From contig NZ_CP049074.1 in assembly GCF_013343295.1 (NCBI RefSeq), positions 1,841,501 through 1,905,500 of the forward strand: a stretch of DNA of 64,000 bases. Direction: 5' to 3'. A program made the position numbers and the translations under genes. The notes under the pieces were generated by a model. The model ran no database searches, was not told where the DNA came from, and saw only the letters and a program-made list of their open reading frames with translations. The stretch comes from Metallosphaera tengchongensis (GTDB taxonomy: Archaea > Thermoproteota > Thermoprotei_A > Sulfolobales > Sulfolobaceae). This document shows positions 1-9,455 of the stretch, piece after piece. The number at the start of each line of letters is the position of its first letter. Position 1 is the stretch's first letter.

Positions 1-571
1 CTACCCTTAAGTCAACGTACTTTCCCACGGTCCTAGGGTCTATTTCTCCCTCGCCCCTTTCTTCCTTCTTGACAACAGTGATGGCAGCGCTTTGCTTGCC
101 CCTCCTATCCCCTCCTTTCCTCTCACCAGCTTTTAATGCCCTCATTATCCTTTCGTATATCTTACCCTTTCCCTCAACCTCCTTAGCCATAGCTTCCAGG
201 ACATCTTCACCTGTTAGGATGTTCCCTTGCACGGCGAAGTTTGATCCAACTATGTGCCCTGCGTATGGGTAGCACTCTCTCCCAGTGAAAGAGTGGGAGT
301 TTCCCTTAGAGTCCACAACCCCCAACTGTCTCCTTTCGCGCATGGGGTCAGACCCAGTCAAGATCCTAACTACGTCGCTAGCGCTAGTGCCCCTCTCAAG
401 GAGCTCCAGTCCCTTGGGCCCGTACTCTAGGTTAGCCAGAGCTTGAGTGGCCAAAGCCCCTGCACCGGGTCTAAGCCATGGGACGAAAGCCCCCACGGCC
501 AGAAACTTACTAGCTACTCCTACTCCCCAGGCTTCCTCCTCCGGATCATATACTACTACCGAAAATGTCAA
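1..571 (-). CDS. DUF1028 family protein (C-terminal part outside window)
   Basis: Reading the minus strand from a TTG codon at 569-571 gives an open frame to the window edge (about 190 residues, no stop). It begins LTFSVVVYDPEEEAWGVGVA and continues with conserved-looking stretches such as GPKGLELLERG and GSNFAVQGNIL. This matches the DUF1028 family, predicted Ntn-hydrolase-fold proteins of about 240-260 residues whose substrate is not established; an N-terminal Thr or Ser nucleophile is the usual expectation, and a Thr follows the start here. The protein is cytosolic by appearance, with no signal or membrane segment. The TTG start was chosen because the family-like N-terminus begins exactly there. 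The gene is truncated at its C-terminus by the window. Confidence 0.75.
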   Translation of the reverse strand, partial: MTFSVVVYDPEEEAWGVGVASKFLAVGAFVPWLRPGAGALATQALANLEYGPKGLELLERGTSASDVVRILTGSDPMRERRQLGVVDSKGNSHSFTGRECYPYAGHIVGSNFAVQGNILTGEDVLEAMAKEVEGKGKIYERIMRALKAGERKGGDRRGKQSAAITVVKKEERGEGEIDPRTVGKYVDLRV

Positions 572-662
572 TTATTTCCCCACGTTAATGTTGTGAATGG
601 GGAAAATATACGTTGTCCAGAATTTGGACTTCTCGGTTAGAAGTTGACCACCCGGTTTCCTT

Positions 663-1964
663 ATGGAGTTATGTAAACCTAATTCTCTCACTGAAACTGC
701 TTATCACGGCCTTTACGACCTGATCGGGTATGTCTTGAGTCTTACCCATGATCTCGCTCCAGGGGTACGTCTGAAAAACAGTTTTAACCAACATTTCAGA
801 CTAGATCAGGTGATCTTAACCTCAGACCCTTCCACGTTCCACTCCTTACCTCCTTTACCCAAGAGGCTGTTGCCCAACTTCGTGAAGGGGAGGAAGTACC
901 CTCCCTACGGATTGAGGAAGATAGAAAGTCTGACTGGAGGTATCATAATCCCTCCAGAAAAACTGGAGTTACACGTAAAGGACGGAACCCTCCTAGGGGT
1001 TTACGCCAACGACCCTCTTGGGATGTCTGAGGTATCTAAAGGTTTAGAGACCGTATTCGGGGAACCCCCTGGACACGTCGCCTCATTCCGGGAGTTCTCG
1101 GAAAAGGTCAGGACGTTAAAGGGGAGGTTTAACTTGAAGGTGGTGGTTGGAGGTCCAGGGAGTTGGGAGCTATCGCTTAATTCGCCAGACTGGATAGACG
1201 TTCTTTTGGTCGGAGAGGCTGAGTTAACGTTACCTAAGATATTGACGGAAGAGTCTAGAGGAGTCTTCTTCGGGGAGAAGACCCATAAGTTCTTTCCAAT
1301 TAAGGCACCTTCGGCGATGGCTGAAGTGGAGGTTAAGCGAAAGGACAGGAAGGTACCCCTTGAGGTGGTCGAGGAGGAAATGAAGGTCCAGTCGACGCAG
1401 GGGATGGTCAACCTCATTTCCGATGACCTTTTCTCTTACGGTGAGGGGCTAATCCCTTTACTGTCCCTTGGTAAGAAGTATGGGAAGGTACTGTTCTCAC
1501 AGATAACTCTTCAGTCCTCGTCAGAGGTCGACCTGGGGAAGGTAAGGGAGGTTCTAGGCCTAAACCCTAAGGACTGGAGGTCCCCAGTCCTCTCCGAGGG
1601 TAAAGGGTCGTGCACGATAGGGGAGTTGGACATGAAGGTCATGGGAGAGCTCAATAGGAACTTCATATACCCCATGGTCTACGTACATGAGGAGAGGGTT
1701 CCCGAGTTCGCCCAGTTCAAGAGTATTATCATCCCCCTCCCTACCTCTCAGAGGTACTACGAGGTCCTGTACAGGAGCTGGGTACACAACAGGAGAGTCG
1801 CTAACCTGAGACTCGGACGGATTTTAGACTACGTCCTTTACAAGAACGCTGTTACAAATGGAGAGTACATCAGGAGGCTGAAGTTGAGGGGGATTCACCT
1901 GGTCAACCTCCTCCTCATCGTCCTGGGTTACCTAGTGAACGAGCTGACCTCCCCCTTGCCCTAA
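663..1964 (+). CDS. Degenerate B12-binding/radical SAM-like protein lacking the cluster cysteines
   Basis: 433 residues. Residues about 100-195 resemble the B12-binding-like part of archaeal radical SAM proteins (VVVGGPGSWEL near 161, then a GEAELTLPKIL segment near 184). Residues 232-260 (PLEVVEEEMKVQ then SDDLFSYG) resemble the region that normally follows the CxxxCxxC motif. Where the three cysteines should lie (about 218-232) there is only MAEVEVKRKDRK, so no [4Fe-4S] site is visible. The C-terminus (NELTSPLP) and stop codon lie inside a dispersed hairpin repeat at 1944-1983, so the original 3' end was probably lost. It may be a non-catalytic remnant or a repurposed protein. A true function is unknown. 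No operon partner is evident. Confidence 0.55.
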   Translation: MELCKPNSLTETAYHGLYDLIGYVLSLTHDLAPGVRLKNSFNQHFRLDQVILTSDPSTFHSLPPLPKRLLPNFVKGRKYPPYGLRKIESLTGGIIIPPEKLELHVKDGTLLGVYANDPLGMSEVSKGLETVFGEPPGHVASFREFSEKVRTLKGRFNLKVVVGGPGSWELSLNSPDWIDVLLVGEAELTLPKILTEESRGVFFGEKTHKFFPIKAPSAMAEVEVKRKDRKVPLEVVEEEMKVQSTQGMVNLISDDLFSYGEGLIPLLSLGKKYGKVLFSQITLQSSSEVDLGKVREVLGLNPKDWRSPVLSEGKGSCTIGELDMKVMGELNRNFIYPMVYVHEERVPEFAQFKSIIIPLPTSQRYYEVLYRSWVHNRRVANLRLGRILDYVLYKNAVTNGEYIRRLKLRGIHLVNLLLIVLGYLVNELTSPLP

Positions 1965-1983
1965 AGGGCTAGGTTTACTGTCC
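1944..1983 (-). repeat. TnpB-element end hairpin, solo copy
   Basis: Read on the minus strand this is a copy of the dispersed element end: AAACCTAGCCCTTTAGGGCA followed by a purine-rich arm ending in GTCAG. It overlaps the last seven codons of the upstream gene and supplies its stop codon. Confidence 0.7.
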
Positions 1984-2029
1984 GTTTATCATCTGGATTA
2001 CTCGGAATAGGCCCATTTCAACCTAGCGG

Positions 2030-2914
2030 TCAGGTTCGAGAACCCCACAACAGGTAGTTAAGGTAAACCTCATTCACGTAAGACTTAAGGAACCTAAGCT
2101 CACCGAAACCCAGGCTTCCCCCTCTCTCCTCAGCGATCCTGAACTTTATGAACTCGCTGTCCCCTCTCATCTTCATGGAGAGTAAGACGTCTTCGTATCC
2201 GTTTATGAAGGTCTCGTCGAGGACTCTCTCGTGGAGGATTCTCCTGTTGAGGACCATGAAGCTCCCAGCGTTTATGAACGAGTCCTTTACTTCCCCAGCT
2301 ACCCTCTTCATGGGGCCTAGCATCGAGTCTATGACCACAAGGGTCTTGACGCCAAGTTGGGCTCCGTACTTCAGGGTAAGGTAGCTGTAGACCTCGGCAG
2401 GGGGTAACCTCATGACCTTCCCGAACACGTTCATTCCCCTTAAGAACGAGGGGCTCATCTTGACTAGGCTGACCCTATAGCTGTGGTAAGAAGAGGGGGA
2501 GGCCATGACCAATCCCCTCGTAGCGACGCTCAACTCGTCTACAAGTGTCTTCACTCCATCCACCTTATGCACGTCATCGTTGGACACCACCACCCACCTC
2601 GGAGAGAGGTCCATAGCCCTCCTTATCCCTGCATTTACGCTACTAGCGTAGTTGAAAAAGTTACCAGAGCTCTCAACCAGGACAACGTGGAGCGGGTGAA
2701 ATATCCTTGACGCTTCCCTCGACCTCCTTCCCTTGGAGTCGGCTGTTGGTATTACCACGACGACCTCCTGATCCCCCTCCACCTCCACTATCCTCAAGTC
2801 AGCCCTCGGTCTCCCCTTCATCCAGTCCAGTATCCTTTCCCTGCCTAGGGAGTAGAGCCTCTCCACCTGAACGGGGTCCTGACTGGAGAATAGTTCCTCT
2901 ATGTGGAGCTCCAA
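2030..2914 (-). CDS. Family 2 (GT-A) glycosyltransferase in carotenoid operon
   Basis: 294 residues. It shows a GT-A nucleotide-sugar fold: VVVVIPTADS at about 51-60, VSNDDVHKVDG with Asp113-Asp114 as the metal/nucleotide-binding pair, and a C-terminal INGYEDVLLSMKMR segment typical of GT2 enzymes. No membrane segment is clear. Its start overlaps the end of crtY by 16 bases, so the two are translationally coupled and part of a crtB-crtY-GT operon. Known biology: some Sulfolobus species make zeaxanthin glycosides. By inference this enzyme may put sugar on zeaxanthin hydroxyl groups. Alternatives are a role in S-layer or lipid glycosylation. Family assignment is firm; substrate is not. Confidence 0.8.
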   Translation of the reverse strand: MELHIEELFSSQDPVQVERLYSLGRERILDWMKGRPRADLRIVEVEGDQEVVVVIPTADSKGRRSREASRIFHPLHVVLVESSGNFFNYASSVNAGIRRAMDLSPRWVVVSNDDVHKVDGVKTLVDELSVATRGLVMASPSSYHSYRVSLVKMSPSFLRGMNVFGKVMRLPPAEVYSYLTLKYGAQLGVKTLVVIDSMLGPMKRVAGEVKDSFINAGSFMVLNRRILHERVLDETFINGYEDVLLSMKMRGDSEFIKFRIAEERGGSLGFGELRFLKSYVNEVYLNYLLWGSRT

Positions 2915-3597
2915 ACCTTGGCACCTACCCTATATATGGAAGTGTAAAAGTTCATCATTGAGAGGGAGTAAATAGCGTCCTCAACTGGGATCGTGAGGAT
3001 CCGTATCCCGAGGATAGAGTGCGTTCCGTACACTACGACTGGTAAGGACGTGAGGAAGTAGTCGAACACCAGGAACGGTATGAAGGTGAGCAATACGAAA
3101 ACCCAATAGTTCCTAGACCTCAGCATTTCCCCGTCTAAGAATTGGGCAGTCAACAGGGAGGCAGAGAGGTAGACCAAGTCCACAAAAGTGTAAGAGTAAC
3201 TCAAGAACAGGAAGTCCAATAAAAGGATGACCAACGCTGTGCCCACTACCTTTCTGCTCGTCACGAACCGGAGTTCCTTGTCCCTAAACTTGTTGAAGAG
3301 GAAGTCGTAGATCAAAAGCGTAGCGAAAGGAGTCACCACGAAGAAGAGGACCTCCTCCACCGGGAGGTTCACCACGTAAATTCCCAAGACCCACTTAGGG
3401 TTGAACCCCCAAGAACCCTTGAGCGTAGCCAGGAAATCCCACACTATGTAAATGGGAGAGATCGTCCCTATTGCAGTGATTAATGACTTATACATCCTTT
3501 TGACGTGAAACGCAAGGGATATAACCAAGGTCGGGAAGAATATCATGGAGTCTATCTCCAGGTAGGCTAGATGCGGTAGGAAGAGACTAAACTCCAT
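2899..3597 (-). CDS. crtY: Lycopene beta-cyclase, fused CrtYc-CrtYd (CarRA-like) type
   Basis: 232 residues, almost entirely membrane helices, with two related halves. Each half holds the cyclase signature: PVEEVLFF at about 79-86 and PVEDAIYS at about 204-211. This is the fused version of the heterodimeric CrtYc/CrtYd cyclase found in archaea and fungi. It should convert lycopene to beta-carotene in the membrane. It overlaps crtB by 31 bases upstream and the glycosyltransferase by 16 bases downstream, so coupled translation in one operon is likely. Both Glu/Asp-containing motifs are intact, so activity is expected. Confidence 0.9.
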   Translation of the reverse strand: MEFSLFLPHLAYLEIDSMIFFPTLVISLAFHVKRMYKSLITAIGTISPIYIVWDFLATLKGSWGFNPKWVLGIYVVNLPVEEVLFFVVTPFATLLIYDFLFNKFRDKELRFVTSRKVVGTALVILLLDFLFLSYSYTFVDLVYLSASLLTAQFLDGEMLRSRNYWVFVLLTFIPFLVFDYFLTSLPVVVYGTHSILGIRILTIPVEDAIYSLSMMNFYTSIYRVGAKVWSST

Positions 3598-4415
3598 ATA
3601 GGCACACCGATAAAGTTGAATAGACCCCTAGCGAGTATCCTCCTCCTCTTGGGCTTCACCTTCACCTTGTTCACGACGCAGGGGTCTAGAAAGATCCTCA
3701 TACCTGTCCACTTGTACATGTCCGCTGCAGTCTTTATGGGTATCAAGTACCTTGAGGGGATCATTCTGTACCCCTTTTCAGCCTCCCTCTGGTATGACAT
3801 GAACCTGTCCAACTGGAACCTCATGAACTCCCTGAACCTGTCGTTACATTCCTCAAAGTCCTTCAGACCGAACTCCTCCATCTCGTTTACTGGTAGGTAC
3901 TGCCTCCCCATGTTTAAGTCCTCCCTTAAGTCCCTAATGAAGTTTAGGTACTGCATTGCCCTACCCAGCATCCTGGCGTAGTGCGCTGACTCCTCCCGCA
4001 GGTGTAGTACCTTCATCATCATGAGACCTACCACCTCGGCTGACCCGTACATGTAACTTAGGGTCTCATCAATGGTATAGTATACCTTCTTCTTAAGGTC
4101 GCTCTCCATTGCGTCCAGAAAAGCGTCAACCCACTCCTTCTTAAACTCCCTCTCCCTCATGAGACCCACGAAGTTGGTCAACACCACGTCGTCAGTGGAC
4201 TTCCCGTCAAGGGTCAACTCGAACTTGTCCCTCATCTCGTAAAACTCCTTTGCCCTTTGTGGGACGCTGTCGACTAAGTCATCGAAGACCCTAACGAAAG
4301 CGTAAAGTCTAGTTACATCTTCCCTGACCGCCCTAGGGAAGAGTAGAGTACTATTATAATACGTTGTGCTACCCTTTCTAAAGATTGATTCAAGGGCGTT
4401 AATGGAACTTTTCAT
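3567..4415 (-). CDS. crtB: Phytoene synthase
   Basis: 282 residues, the usual size for bacterial and archaeal CrtB. Both Asp-rich substrate-Mg sites are present: DDLVD at 45-49 and [15 protein letters not shown] at 161-175. It condenses two geranylgeranyl diphosphates to phytoene, the first committed step of C40 carotenoid synthesis. It is the first gene of the minus-strand crtB-crtY-glycosyltransferase operon and is divergent from crtZ-crtI, with about 120 A/T-rich bases between them. The ATG at 4413-4415 gives a normal N-terminus. Confidence 0.93.
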   Translation of the reverse strand: MKSSINALESIFRKGSTTYYNSTLLFPRAVREDVTRLYAFVRVFDDLVDSVPQRAKEFYEMRDKFELTLDGKSTDDVVLTNFVGLMREREFKKEWVDAFLDAMESDLKKKVYYTIDETLSYMYGSAEVVGLMMMKVLHLREESAHYARMLGRAMQYLNFIRDLREDLNMGRQYLPVNEMEEFGLKDFEECNDRFREFMRFQLDRFMSYQREAEKGYRMIPSRYLIPIKTAADMYKWTGMRIFLDPCVVNKVKVKPKRRRILARGLFNFIGVPIWSLVSSYRI

Positions 4416-4538
4416 AACTATGTTTTTCAGCTAGGTTTAGCAAAAGTAATTGTGTAAATTAAATTCTTCAGACCTTTTTTATACTGCCATTAAAACTACA
4501 CTAATAGAATCTTTTAAATCCTCCAGAGAGTGACTCCC
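4416..4538. promoter_or_regulatory. Divergent crtB / crtZ promoter region
   Basis: An A/T-rich spacer between the divergent carotenoid operons. CTTTTAAATC at 4511-4520 is centred about 25 bases before the ATG at 4539 and fits a TATA box for a leaderless crtZ-crtI transcript. On the other strand A/T-rich sequence (AATTTAATTTAC, about 4452-4463) could serve crtB. Co-regulation of both arms from this spacer is inference. Confidence 0.5.
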
Positions 4539-5012
4539 ATGGCAGTTTACTTGATAATACAGTTGGTCGCTATAGGGGTAGGAGTCTTCGTAGGGATGGA
4601 GTTCTTGGCAAGGTTGATGCACAAGTACGTGATGCATGGAGTCCTGTGGTCAGTACACAGTGACCATCATAGGGAAAAACACGGAGAAGTGGAAAAGAAC
4701 GACGCTTTCGGTGCCCTGTTCGCCGGGGTAGCTATTTTCTTAGTCATAGAGTGGTTGAGGGGAGGTGACCCGATCCTCCTGGCTATAGCCATGGGCATGA
4801 CAGGTTACGGGATCGCATACGCTTTCGTCCACGACATGATAATCCACGATAGACACCTCCACTTGAGGGCCTGGGGGATGAGACACAGCCCCTTCAGGGA
4901 ACTGATCCTAGTTCACGATGTGCACCACCAGGAAGGGGAAGGTAACTGGGGCTTTCTCTTCATAATTAGAGGACTGGACAAGGTCCCGGAAGAGGCGAGG
5001 TATAGGTCATGA
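4539..5012 (+). CDS. crtZ: Beta-carotene hydroxylase (CrtZ type)
   Basis: 157 residues from this ATG; a GTG nine bases upstream would add three residues, but TATA spacing favours the ATG. Several membrane segments and the His clusters of the fatty-acid hydroxylase/CrtZ di-iron family are visible: [22 protein letters not shown] and HDVHH. It should hydroxylate the beta rings of beta-carotene to give zeaxanthin in the membrane. The stop codon overlaps the start of crtI (ATGA, four bases), so the pair is translationally coupled. All expected metal ligands are present. Confidence 0.9.
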   Translation: MAVYLIIQLVAIGVGVFVGMEFLARLMHKYVMHGVLWSVHSDHHREKHGEVEKNDAFGALFAGVAIFLVIEWLRGGDPILLAIAMGMTGYGIAYAFVHDMIIHDRHLHLRAWGMRHSPFRELILVHDVHHQEGEGNWGFLFIIRGLDKVPEEARYRS

Positions 5013-6412
5013 GGGCGGTAGTGGTAGGGGCTGGCATAGGGGGTCTGTCCACCGCTCTCCTACTCCAGAAGAAAGGATTGGAAGTAACAGTGCTCGAGAA
5101 ACTGGACGTCCCGGGAGGTAGGGCAAGGGGTTTTTCGGATGCAGTCTACTCCTTTGACATGGGCCCGTCCTGGTACCTGATGCCGGAGGTCTTCCAGAGG
5201 TTCTACAGGGAATTGGGGGAAGGAACTCCGGAGGTGAAGGAGGTTGACCCCCTTTTCTCCCTATACGTCGGGGACATGGGTAAGGAAGGGACGTCGAGGA
5301 CCTTCTGGAAGGACGAGTACCCGGTGAGAGGAGACCTCGAGGGGTACCTGCAGGACACGGAGTTCATGTACAAGATGGCGATGGAGAGGTTCCTGTTCAA
5401 GGAGATGAGGGTCTATGATTTCCTTGACCCTACAATAATTAAGAACTTGGGCAGGTTCCCTCTATTCACCAGTTTAGACTCCTTTAACAGGAGGTACTTC
5501 TCGGAAGACTTCTCGCTAAAGTCCCTGGGGTTCTCCTCCGTGTTTCTAGGGGGCTCTCCATTCAATACTCCTGCTATCTACGCTATGGTCAACTACGCCA
5601 TCCTGGGAGGGGGAGTGTACTACCCTAAGGGAGGTTTTCAAGGTCTAGTGAACAGGTTGTACGACCTTTGCAAGAGGGCAGGTGTGGAGTTCAGGTTCAA
5701 CGAGGAGGTGAACAAGGTCGAGGTTAGGGATAAGGTAGTCGCTGTGTGGGGAAGAGAGAGGGTAGAGGGCGACGTCTTCGTGTTCAACATGGACTATGAG
5801 CGTGCAGATTCCATGCTACCCTACGACTACTCCTTGGGAGAATCTTATTGGAAAAAGAAGAAGCTCTCCCCCTCAGCTGTGTTGGGGTACCTTGGGGTGG
5901 AGGGGGAGGTGAAGGTCCCACACCACTCCATTTTTGTGAACGGGGACTGGAGGTACCACTTTGACTCCATCACCAAGGGAAACGAGCCAGACCTGGAGAA
6001 CCTATCATACTACGTTAGCTACAGGAAAGCCTCAGACGACTCATTAAGGGGGCAAGACCTAGTGTTCTTGATACCCGTTTCGGCAGGTCTTGAGAGCCTG
6101 AACCTAAAGAAGTACATTGACGCTGTTGTAAGCGACTTTAAGGCGAAAACTGGGAGCAAATTCACGATTAAGTATGAAAGGATGTATGGACCTTCTGACT
6201 TCAAGAGGGACTACAACGCATTCAAAGGCACTGCATTCGGCATATCCCACACCCTAGACCAGACGGGACCTTTCAGGTTACCGATGAGACACCGGAAGCT
6301 CGATAACCTGTTTTTCGTAGGCCAGTACACGCAACCGGGGATAGGGGTTCCTATGGTTACCATCTCATCAATGCTGGTGTCTGAGAAGGTCTTGGGCTCG
6401 CTGAGAAAATGA
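5009..6412 (+). CDS. crtI: Phytoene desaturase (CrtI type)
   Basis: 467 residues. The N-terminus carries the dinucleotide-binding motif [13 protein letters not shown] (from residue 7) and an Glu that would bind the FAD ribose, followed by PGGRARGF. The C-terminus has [13 protein letters not shown], the typical FAD-binding end of CrtI-like desaturases/isomerases. It should desaturate phytoene toward lycopene at the membrane surface. It overlaps crtZ by four bases and is the last gene of this arm. Length and motifs agree with the family; the final desaturation state is not readable from sequence. Confidence 0.92.
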   Translation: MRAVVVGAGIGGLSTALLLQKKGLEVTVLEKLDVPGGRARGFSDAVYSFDMGPSWYLMPEVFQRFYRELGEGTPEVKEVDPLFSLYVGDMGKEGTSRTFWKDEYPVRGDLEGYLQDTEFMYKMAMERFLFKEMRVYDFLDPTIIKNLGRFPLFTSLDSFNRRYFSEDFSLKSLGFSSVFLGGSPFNTPAIYAMVNYAILGGGVYYPKGGFQGLVNRLYDLCKRAGVEFRFNEEVNKVEVRDKVVAVWGRERVEGDVFVFNMDYERADSMLPYDYSLGESYWKKKKLSPSAVLGYLGVEGEVKVPHHSIFVNGDWRYHFDSITKGNEPDLENLSYYVSYRKASDDSLRGQDLVFLIPVSAGLESLNLKKYIDAVVSDFKAKTGSKFTIKYERMYGPSDFKRDYNAFKGTAFGISHTLDQTGPFRLPMRHRKLDNLFFVGQYTQPGIGVPMVTISSMLVSEKVLGSLRK

Positions 6413-6825
6413 ACTGGACACAAAAGCGAAGAAAGGACGTCACGGTCATCTTAACAGCGTCATAGTAACTAGTTTGAACTATTACCCACCCCAGTGGATT
6501 AGGCCTACGTCAATTGTATGGTATAGTATGACTTAGGAACTCCAAATTACTAAAAAGTGAGAAGTCTAGATAGAGCATTTGATAAAACCGTTATGTCACT
6601 ATCAGATAGGGTTCTCTGACCTATCTTACGCCAAGACAGAACGGGATTAGGGAGTGATGAGAAGCTCCTCTGACCCAGAACAAGTTAAGGTCTTCCAAAG
6701 TTTGCTGTTAAGTCTAGGCCCTTCCACCATAATACTGCACCTCACGGCTATGAGACAGAGACCGTGATGACGCCCTCTACTAATCCATATCACTTAGTTC
6801 CTGGGTAATATTCACGTGTCCTGGA
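6413..6825. other. Intergenic region, no gene seen
   Basis: About 410 bases between convergent crtI and the hemerythrin-like gene. A small perfect stem (AGATAGG ... CCTATCT, about 6604-6626) is visible and could be part of a terminator. No convincing ORF or RNA gene was found. Confidence 0.5.
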
Positions 6826-7260
6826 TTAGGTCACCCTAAGTCCCGTCACGTTAAAGTACCCACTGAACTTGACCATTTCGTCCAGTATTGACCTCATTAC
6901 ATCACCTCCAGTGGCTACCCTATCCTTGAACAATGTCTCCTCCTCACTGAGGTTGTGGTCTAGGACTATCTTCACGTACCTAGAGATCCAGTCCTTCCTC
7001 CTCTGGTTAATGGCTGAGTATCCGTACTTCTCTATGAGGAGATGATCGTTGCTCATGGCCTTTGCCTTCTCTCCGTACATGGGGAACACGTATTTATCCT
7101 CAATCCTAGCGTGCCAGTGGACCACGAACTCGTGGGTCTCCTTCAATAGCTCCAACGCCTTCTCCTCGCAACTTTCCAAGAGCGAGAGCGAAATTGAGTA
7201 CCGGACCCTGAGTACGCAATGTTCGAAAAGGAGGAGGTCTATGGGGTCACGAATCCACAT
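6826..7260 (-). CDS. Hemerythrin-like (HHE) domain protein
   Basis: 144 residues, four-helix-bundle size. Candidate di-iron ligands sit in the expected order: His14, His48/His50 with Glu54 (VVHWHARIEDKYVFP), His73 (NDHLL) and His102 with Glu106 (DHNLSEEE). Hemerythrin-like domains bind a di-iron centre and serve in oxygen, NO or iron handling; which applies here is unknown. Cytosolic. It stands alone on the minus strand, convergent with crtI and about 85 bases from the end of the next minus-strand gene upstream (start 7260, neighbour ends 7346). Confidence 0.75.
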   Translation of the reverse strand: MWIRDPIDLLLFEHCVLRVRYSISLSLLESCEEKALELLKETHEFVVHWHARIEDKYVFPMYGEKAKAMSNDHLLIEKYGYSAINQRRKDWISRYVKIVLDHNLSEEETLFKDRVATGGDVMRSILDEMVKFSGYFNVTGLRVT

Positions 7261-7345
7261 AGGTTAACTTGTAATTGGTGACTAATAACTCTCTCCCTCC
7301 AATAGACTGGATCTAAGCGTCACATCTTTCCCTGAAATTTCCGCG

Positions 7346-8032
7346 TCAGAGGACTACCCTGCTAACCCTATTAGCCAAAATAGCTGAAACAACACCTATG
7401 ACTATATCCCCAGGGATATACGTTAGGAGGAGGTAAATTACCCTTGCGTCATTAGGGGCGAACCCAAAGACAAACGGTGCAATAAAACCGTACGTGAAGA
7501 AGGGGTGGACAAACGAGAAAACGAAGCCCAATAACGCCCCTTCCGCTACAGCCAAGAGGAAGTTAAACCTCGAGCTCCCTATCCCAAATATCTTATTTCT
7601 AGTAAGAAAAATGGTTAGGTCAGCGAATAGACCGTATGTTAGCACGTCCTCCACGAGCCACAGAGGTTCCCCGGCGAAGTCAAAGTGGAGGAGGTCTCCA
7701 ACTAGGTCAAACACGGCCATAGTGAACATCCCAGACCCGACCTTCCTGACTAAGCCTATAGTCAAGAAGAAAGCTAGTATCCTGAACCAAACAGGAGGAT
7801 TTACGATAGGGAAAATGGGCGAAGGTAGGAAGATCAAGTCCCCCACTACGTGGTCAGCCACGGCCACTAGGGCTCCACCTATGGCTGAGTAAACTAGGTC
7901 CAGAGCCGTCAACTTATCCCTCTTTCTAACAAGAAGGATGACAGCTACGACTCCAGCCGCTATGAAATACCCCAAGACTATTTGCCAGGGTGTCATCCCG
8001 GGCTTCAGAGTGTAGGGAGCGTAATGAGCCAT
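7346..8032 (-). CDS. Multi-spanning membrane protein, possibly ECF S-component-like
   Basis: 228 residues with about six hydrophobic segments. The overall pattern (short polar N-terminus, GALVAVADHVVGDLIF, then a glycine-rich central segment with MAVFDLVGDLLHF) recalls substrate-binding S components of ECF vitamin transporters such as the thiamine-related YkoE, but no decisive motif was seen. No ECF ATPase or T component is adjacent. TATA-like sequence (ATATTTAAATATT on the + strand at 8052-8064) precedes the start. A generic archaeal membrane protein is an equally fair description. Confidence 0.5.
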   Translation of the reverse strand: MAHYAPYTLKPGMTPWQIVLGYFIAAGVVAVILLVRKRDKLTALDLVYSAIGGALVAVADHVVGDLIFLPSPIFPIVNPPVWFRILAFFLTIGLVRKVGSGMFTMAVFDLVGDLLHFDFAGEPLWLVEDVLTYGLFADLTIFLTRNKIFGIGSSRFNFLLAVAEGALLGFVFSFVHPFFTYGFIAPFVFGFAPNDARVIYLLLTYIPGDIVIGVVSAILANRVSRVVL

Positions 8033-8223
8033 AATAATTGATACCTAGAGTAATATTTAAATATTTTCATATTTCAAAATTACAGCAAATCTAAGAGGAT
8101 TAACAGAGGGTTTAGAGTCTAAGTTGTTTAAGAGTTTCCATGGCAGTTCCTCAACTTGGTCTCAGACTGATCGGACTGTGGTGGGCTTACCCCCTTCCGC
8201 CGTGATAAGTTAAGCTTGTATCT

Positions 8224-9357
8224 CTATGACGTCTTAAATTCCCTGATCCCAAACGCGAGGTAGGCAATACTCCCCAAGACGACGAAGGACGACAGGAGGT
8301 ACTCTGAGGTAGGGGACACATACTGAAACATCGAGTCTCCCACAGGGAAGCCGATCAGAGATCCCAAGGCGGTTGACGACTGTGCAAAGCCGAAAGCTCC
8401 CCCTAGTCCACCTTTAGGTACAGTCTTACTCAAGAGGGTCAGAACTGAGTTTTGCGCTACGCCGTACCCCAAAGCCAATAGCACCAGGGAACCGTATGCC
8501 TCAACTTGTCCTGTCGGGAAAGATAGAAGAAGGTAAGAGATCAATGAAAGGGACAGACCAAGGAGGGCAGAAGCCTTCTCCCCGACTTTCTTTACTATCC
8601 TGTATACCAGGGTGAACTGTGCGATAGCCTGTACAACCCCCACAACCCCCAAGGAAACCCCAATCTGCTCAGGACCCCATCGGTAAAAACGGTCACCGTA
8701 AAACGCTAAGGTCCCCTGAAGTATTGCAAAGCTCAGGCTCAGGGCTAGGATTAAGGCGAATTGGGGTCCTGCACCTCTCAGGGTCTCCAACAGGGACGGC
8801 CTAGATACCTTCACTTTCTCTACGTCCTCCCTGATATTGACTGAGACTAGGAGGAAGTTGAGTAAGGCCAGCCCAGCTACTATCAAGAAGGTGTTCCTAT
8901 ACCCCAGGGGAGAGAAGACACCTCCTAGAACTGGTCCCGCAACGAACCCTACACCGTAGAAACCTGATAGCATGCCTATGTTCCTTGACCTCTCCTCCTG
9001 GTCCATCTCAGTAACGTAGGAGAGTAGTATAGGGAGGTTGCTAGTAAGCGCTCCTGTCAGGAACCTCGCCAAAAGGAGAGGGTAAAAGGACGGGGAAAGA
9101 CCTATGATCAAGTAGCCTAGGACTTCCGACCCTATCCCTAGACGTAGTATGTTCTTCCTACCCCTCACATCGGACAACCCGCTAACATAGGGAGAGAAGA
9201 GCAGTTGAGCTACTGAGTAGGCTACAGTGAGAAGGCTGAACTGGAAGGGGGTAGCACCGAGTTTGAGCGTGTAGTACGGTAGGACCGGTATTATGATCCC
9301 GAAACCCACTGAATCAAGGAAAGCTGTCAAGGCTAAGGTCGTTAATACTTTTCCCAT
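8224..9357 (-). CDS. MFS transporter (12 TM, drug-exporter-like)
   Basis: 377 residues, about twelve hydrophobic segments. The N-terminal half has the MFS loop signature between TM2 and TM3 (SGLSDVRGRKNILR) and a GFYGVGFVAGPVLGG segment similar to motif C of drug/H+ antiporters. It probably exports a small molecule in exchange for protons; the substrate is unknown. It is divergent from the Lrp-like regulator at 9456 with 98 A/T-rich bases between, so regulation by that neighbour is possible but not shown. Confidence 0.8.
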   Translation of the reverse strand: MGKVLTTLALTAFLDSVGFGIIIPVLPYYTLKLGATPFQFSLLTVAYSVAQLLFSPYVSGLSDVRGRKNILRLGIGSEVLGYLIIGLSPSFYPLLLARFLTGALTSNLPILLSYVTEMDQEERSRNIGMLSGFYGVGFVAGPVLGGVFSPLGYRNTFLIVAGLALLNFLLVSVNIREDVEKVKVSRPSLLETLRGAGPQFALILALSLSFAILQGTLAFYGDRFYRWGPEQIGVSLGVVGVVQAIAQFTLVYRIVKKVGEKASALLGLSLSLISYLLLSFPTGQVEAYGSLVLLALGYGVAQNSVLTLLSKTVPKGGLGGAFGFAQSSTALGSLIGFPVGDSMFQYVSPTSEYLLSSFVVLGSIAYLAFGIREFKTS

Positions 9358-9455
9358 GGCCGAAGTTAATAGGGTTATAATATAACTTCATTTTAGTTTT
9401 CACCTAACGCGAAAGGTAGAGTCGGATTTTAAACTCCTCACCGCCTATTTCATAT

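Noticed and set aside
6648-6680. C/D-box guide RNA (GTGATGA then CTCTGAC)
   Set aside because: Box C-like and D-like motifs exist but there is no paired C'/D' at the right distance, so chance is likely.
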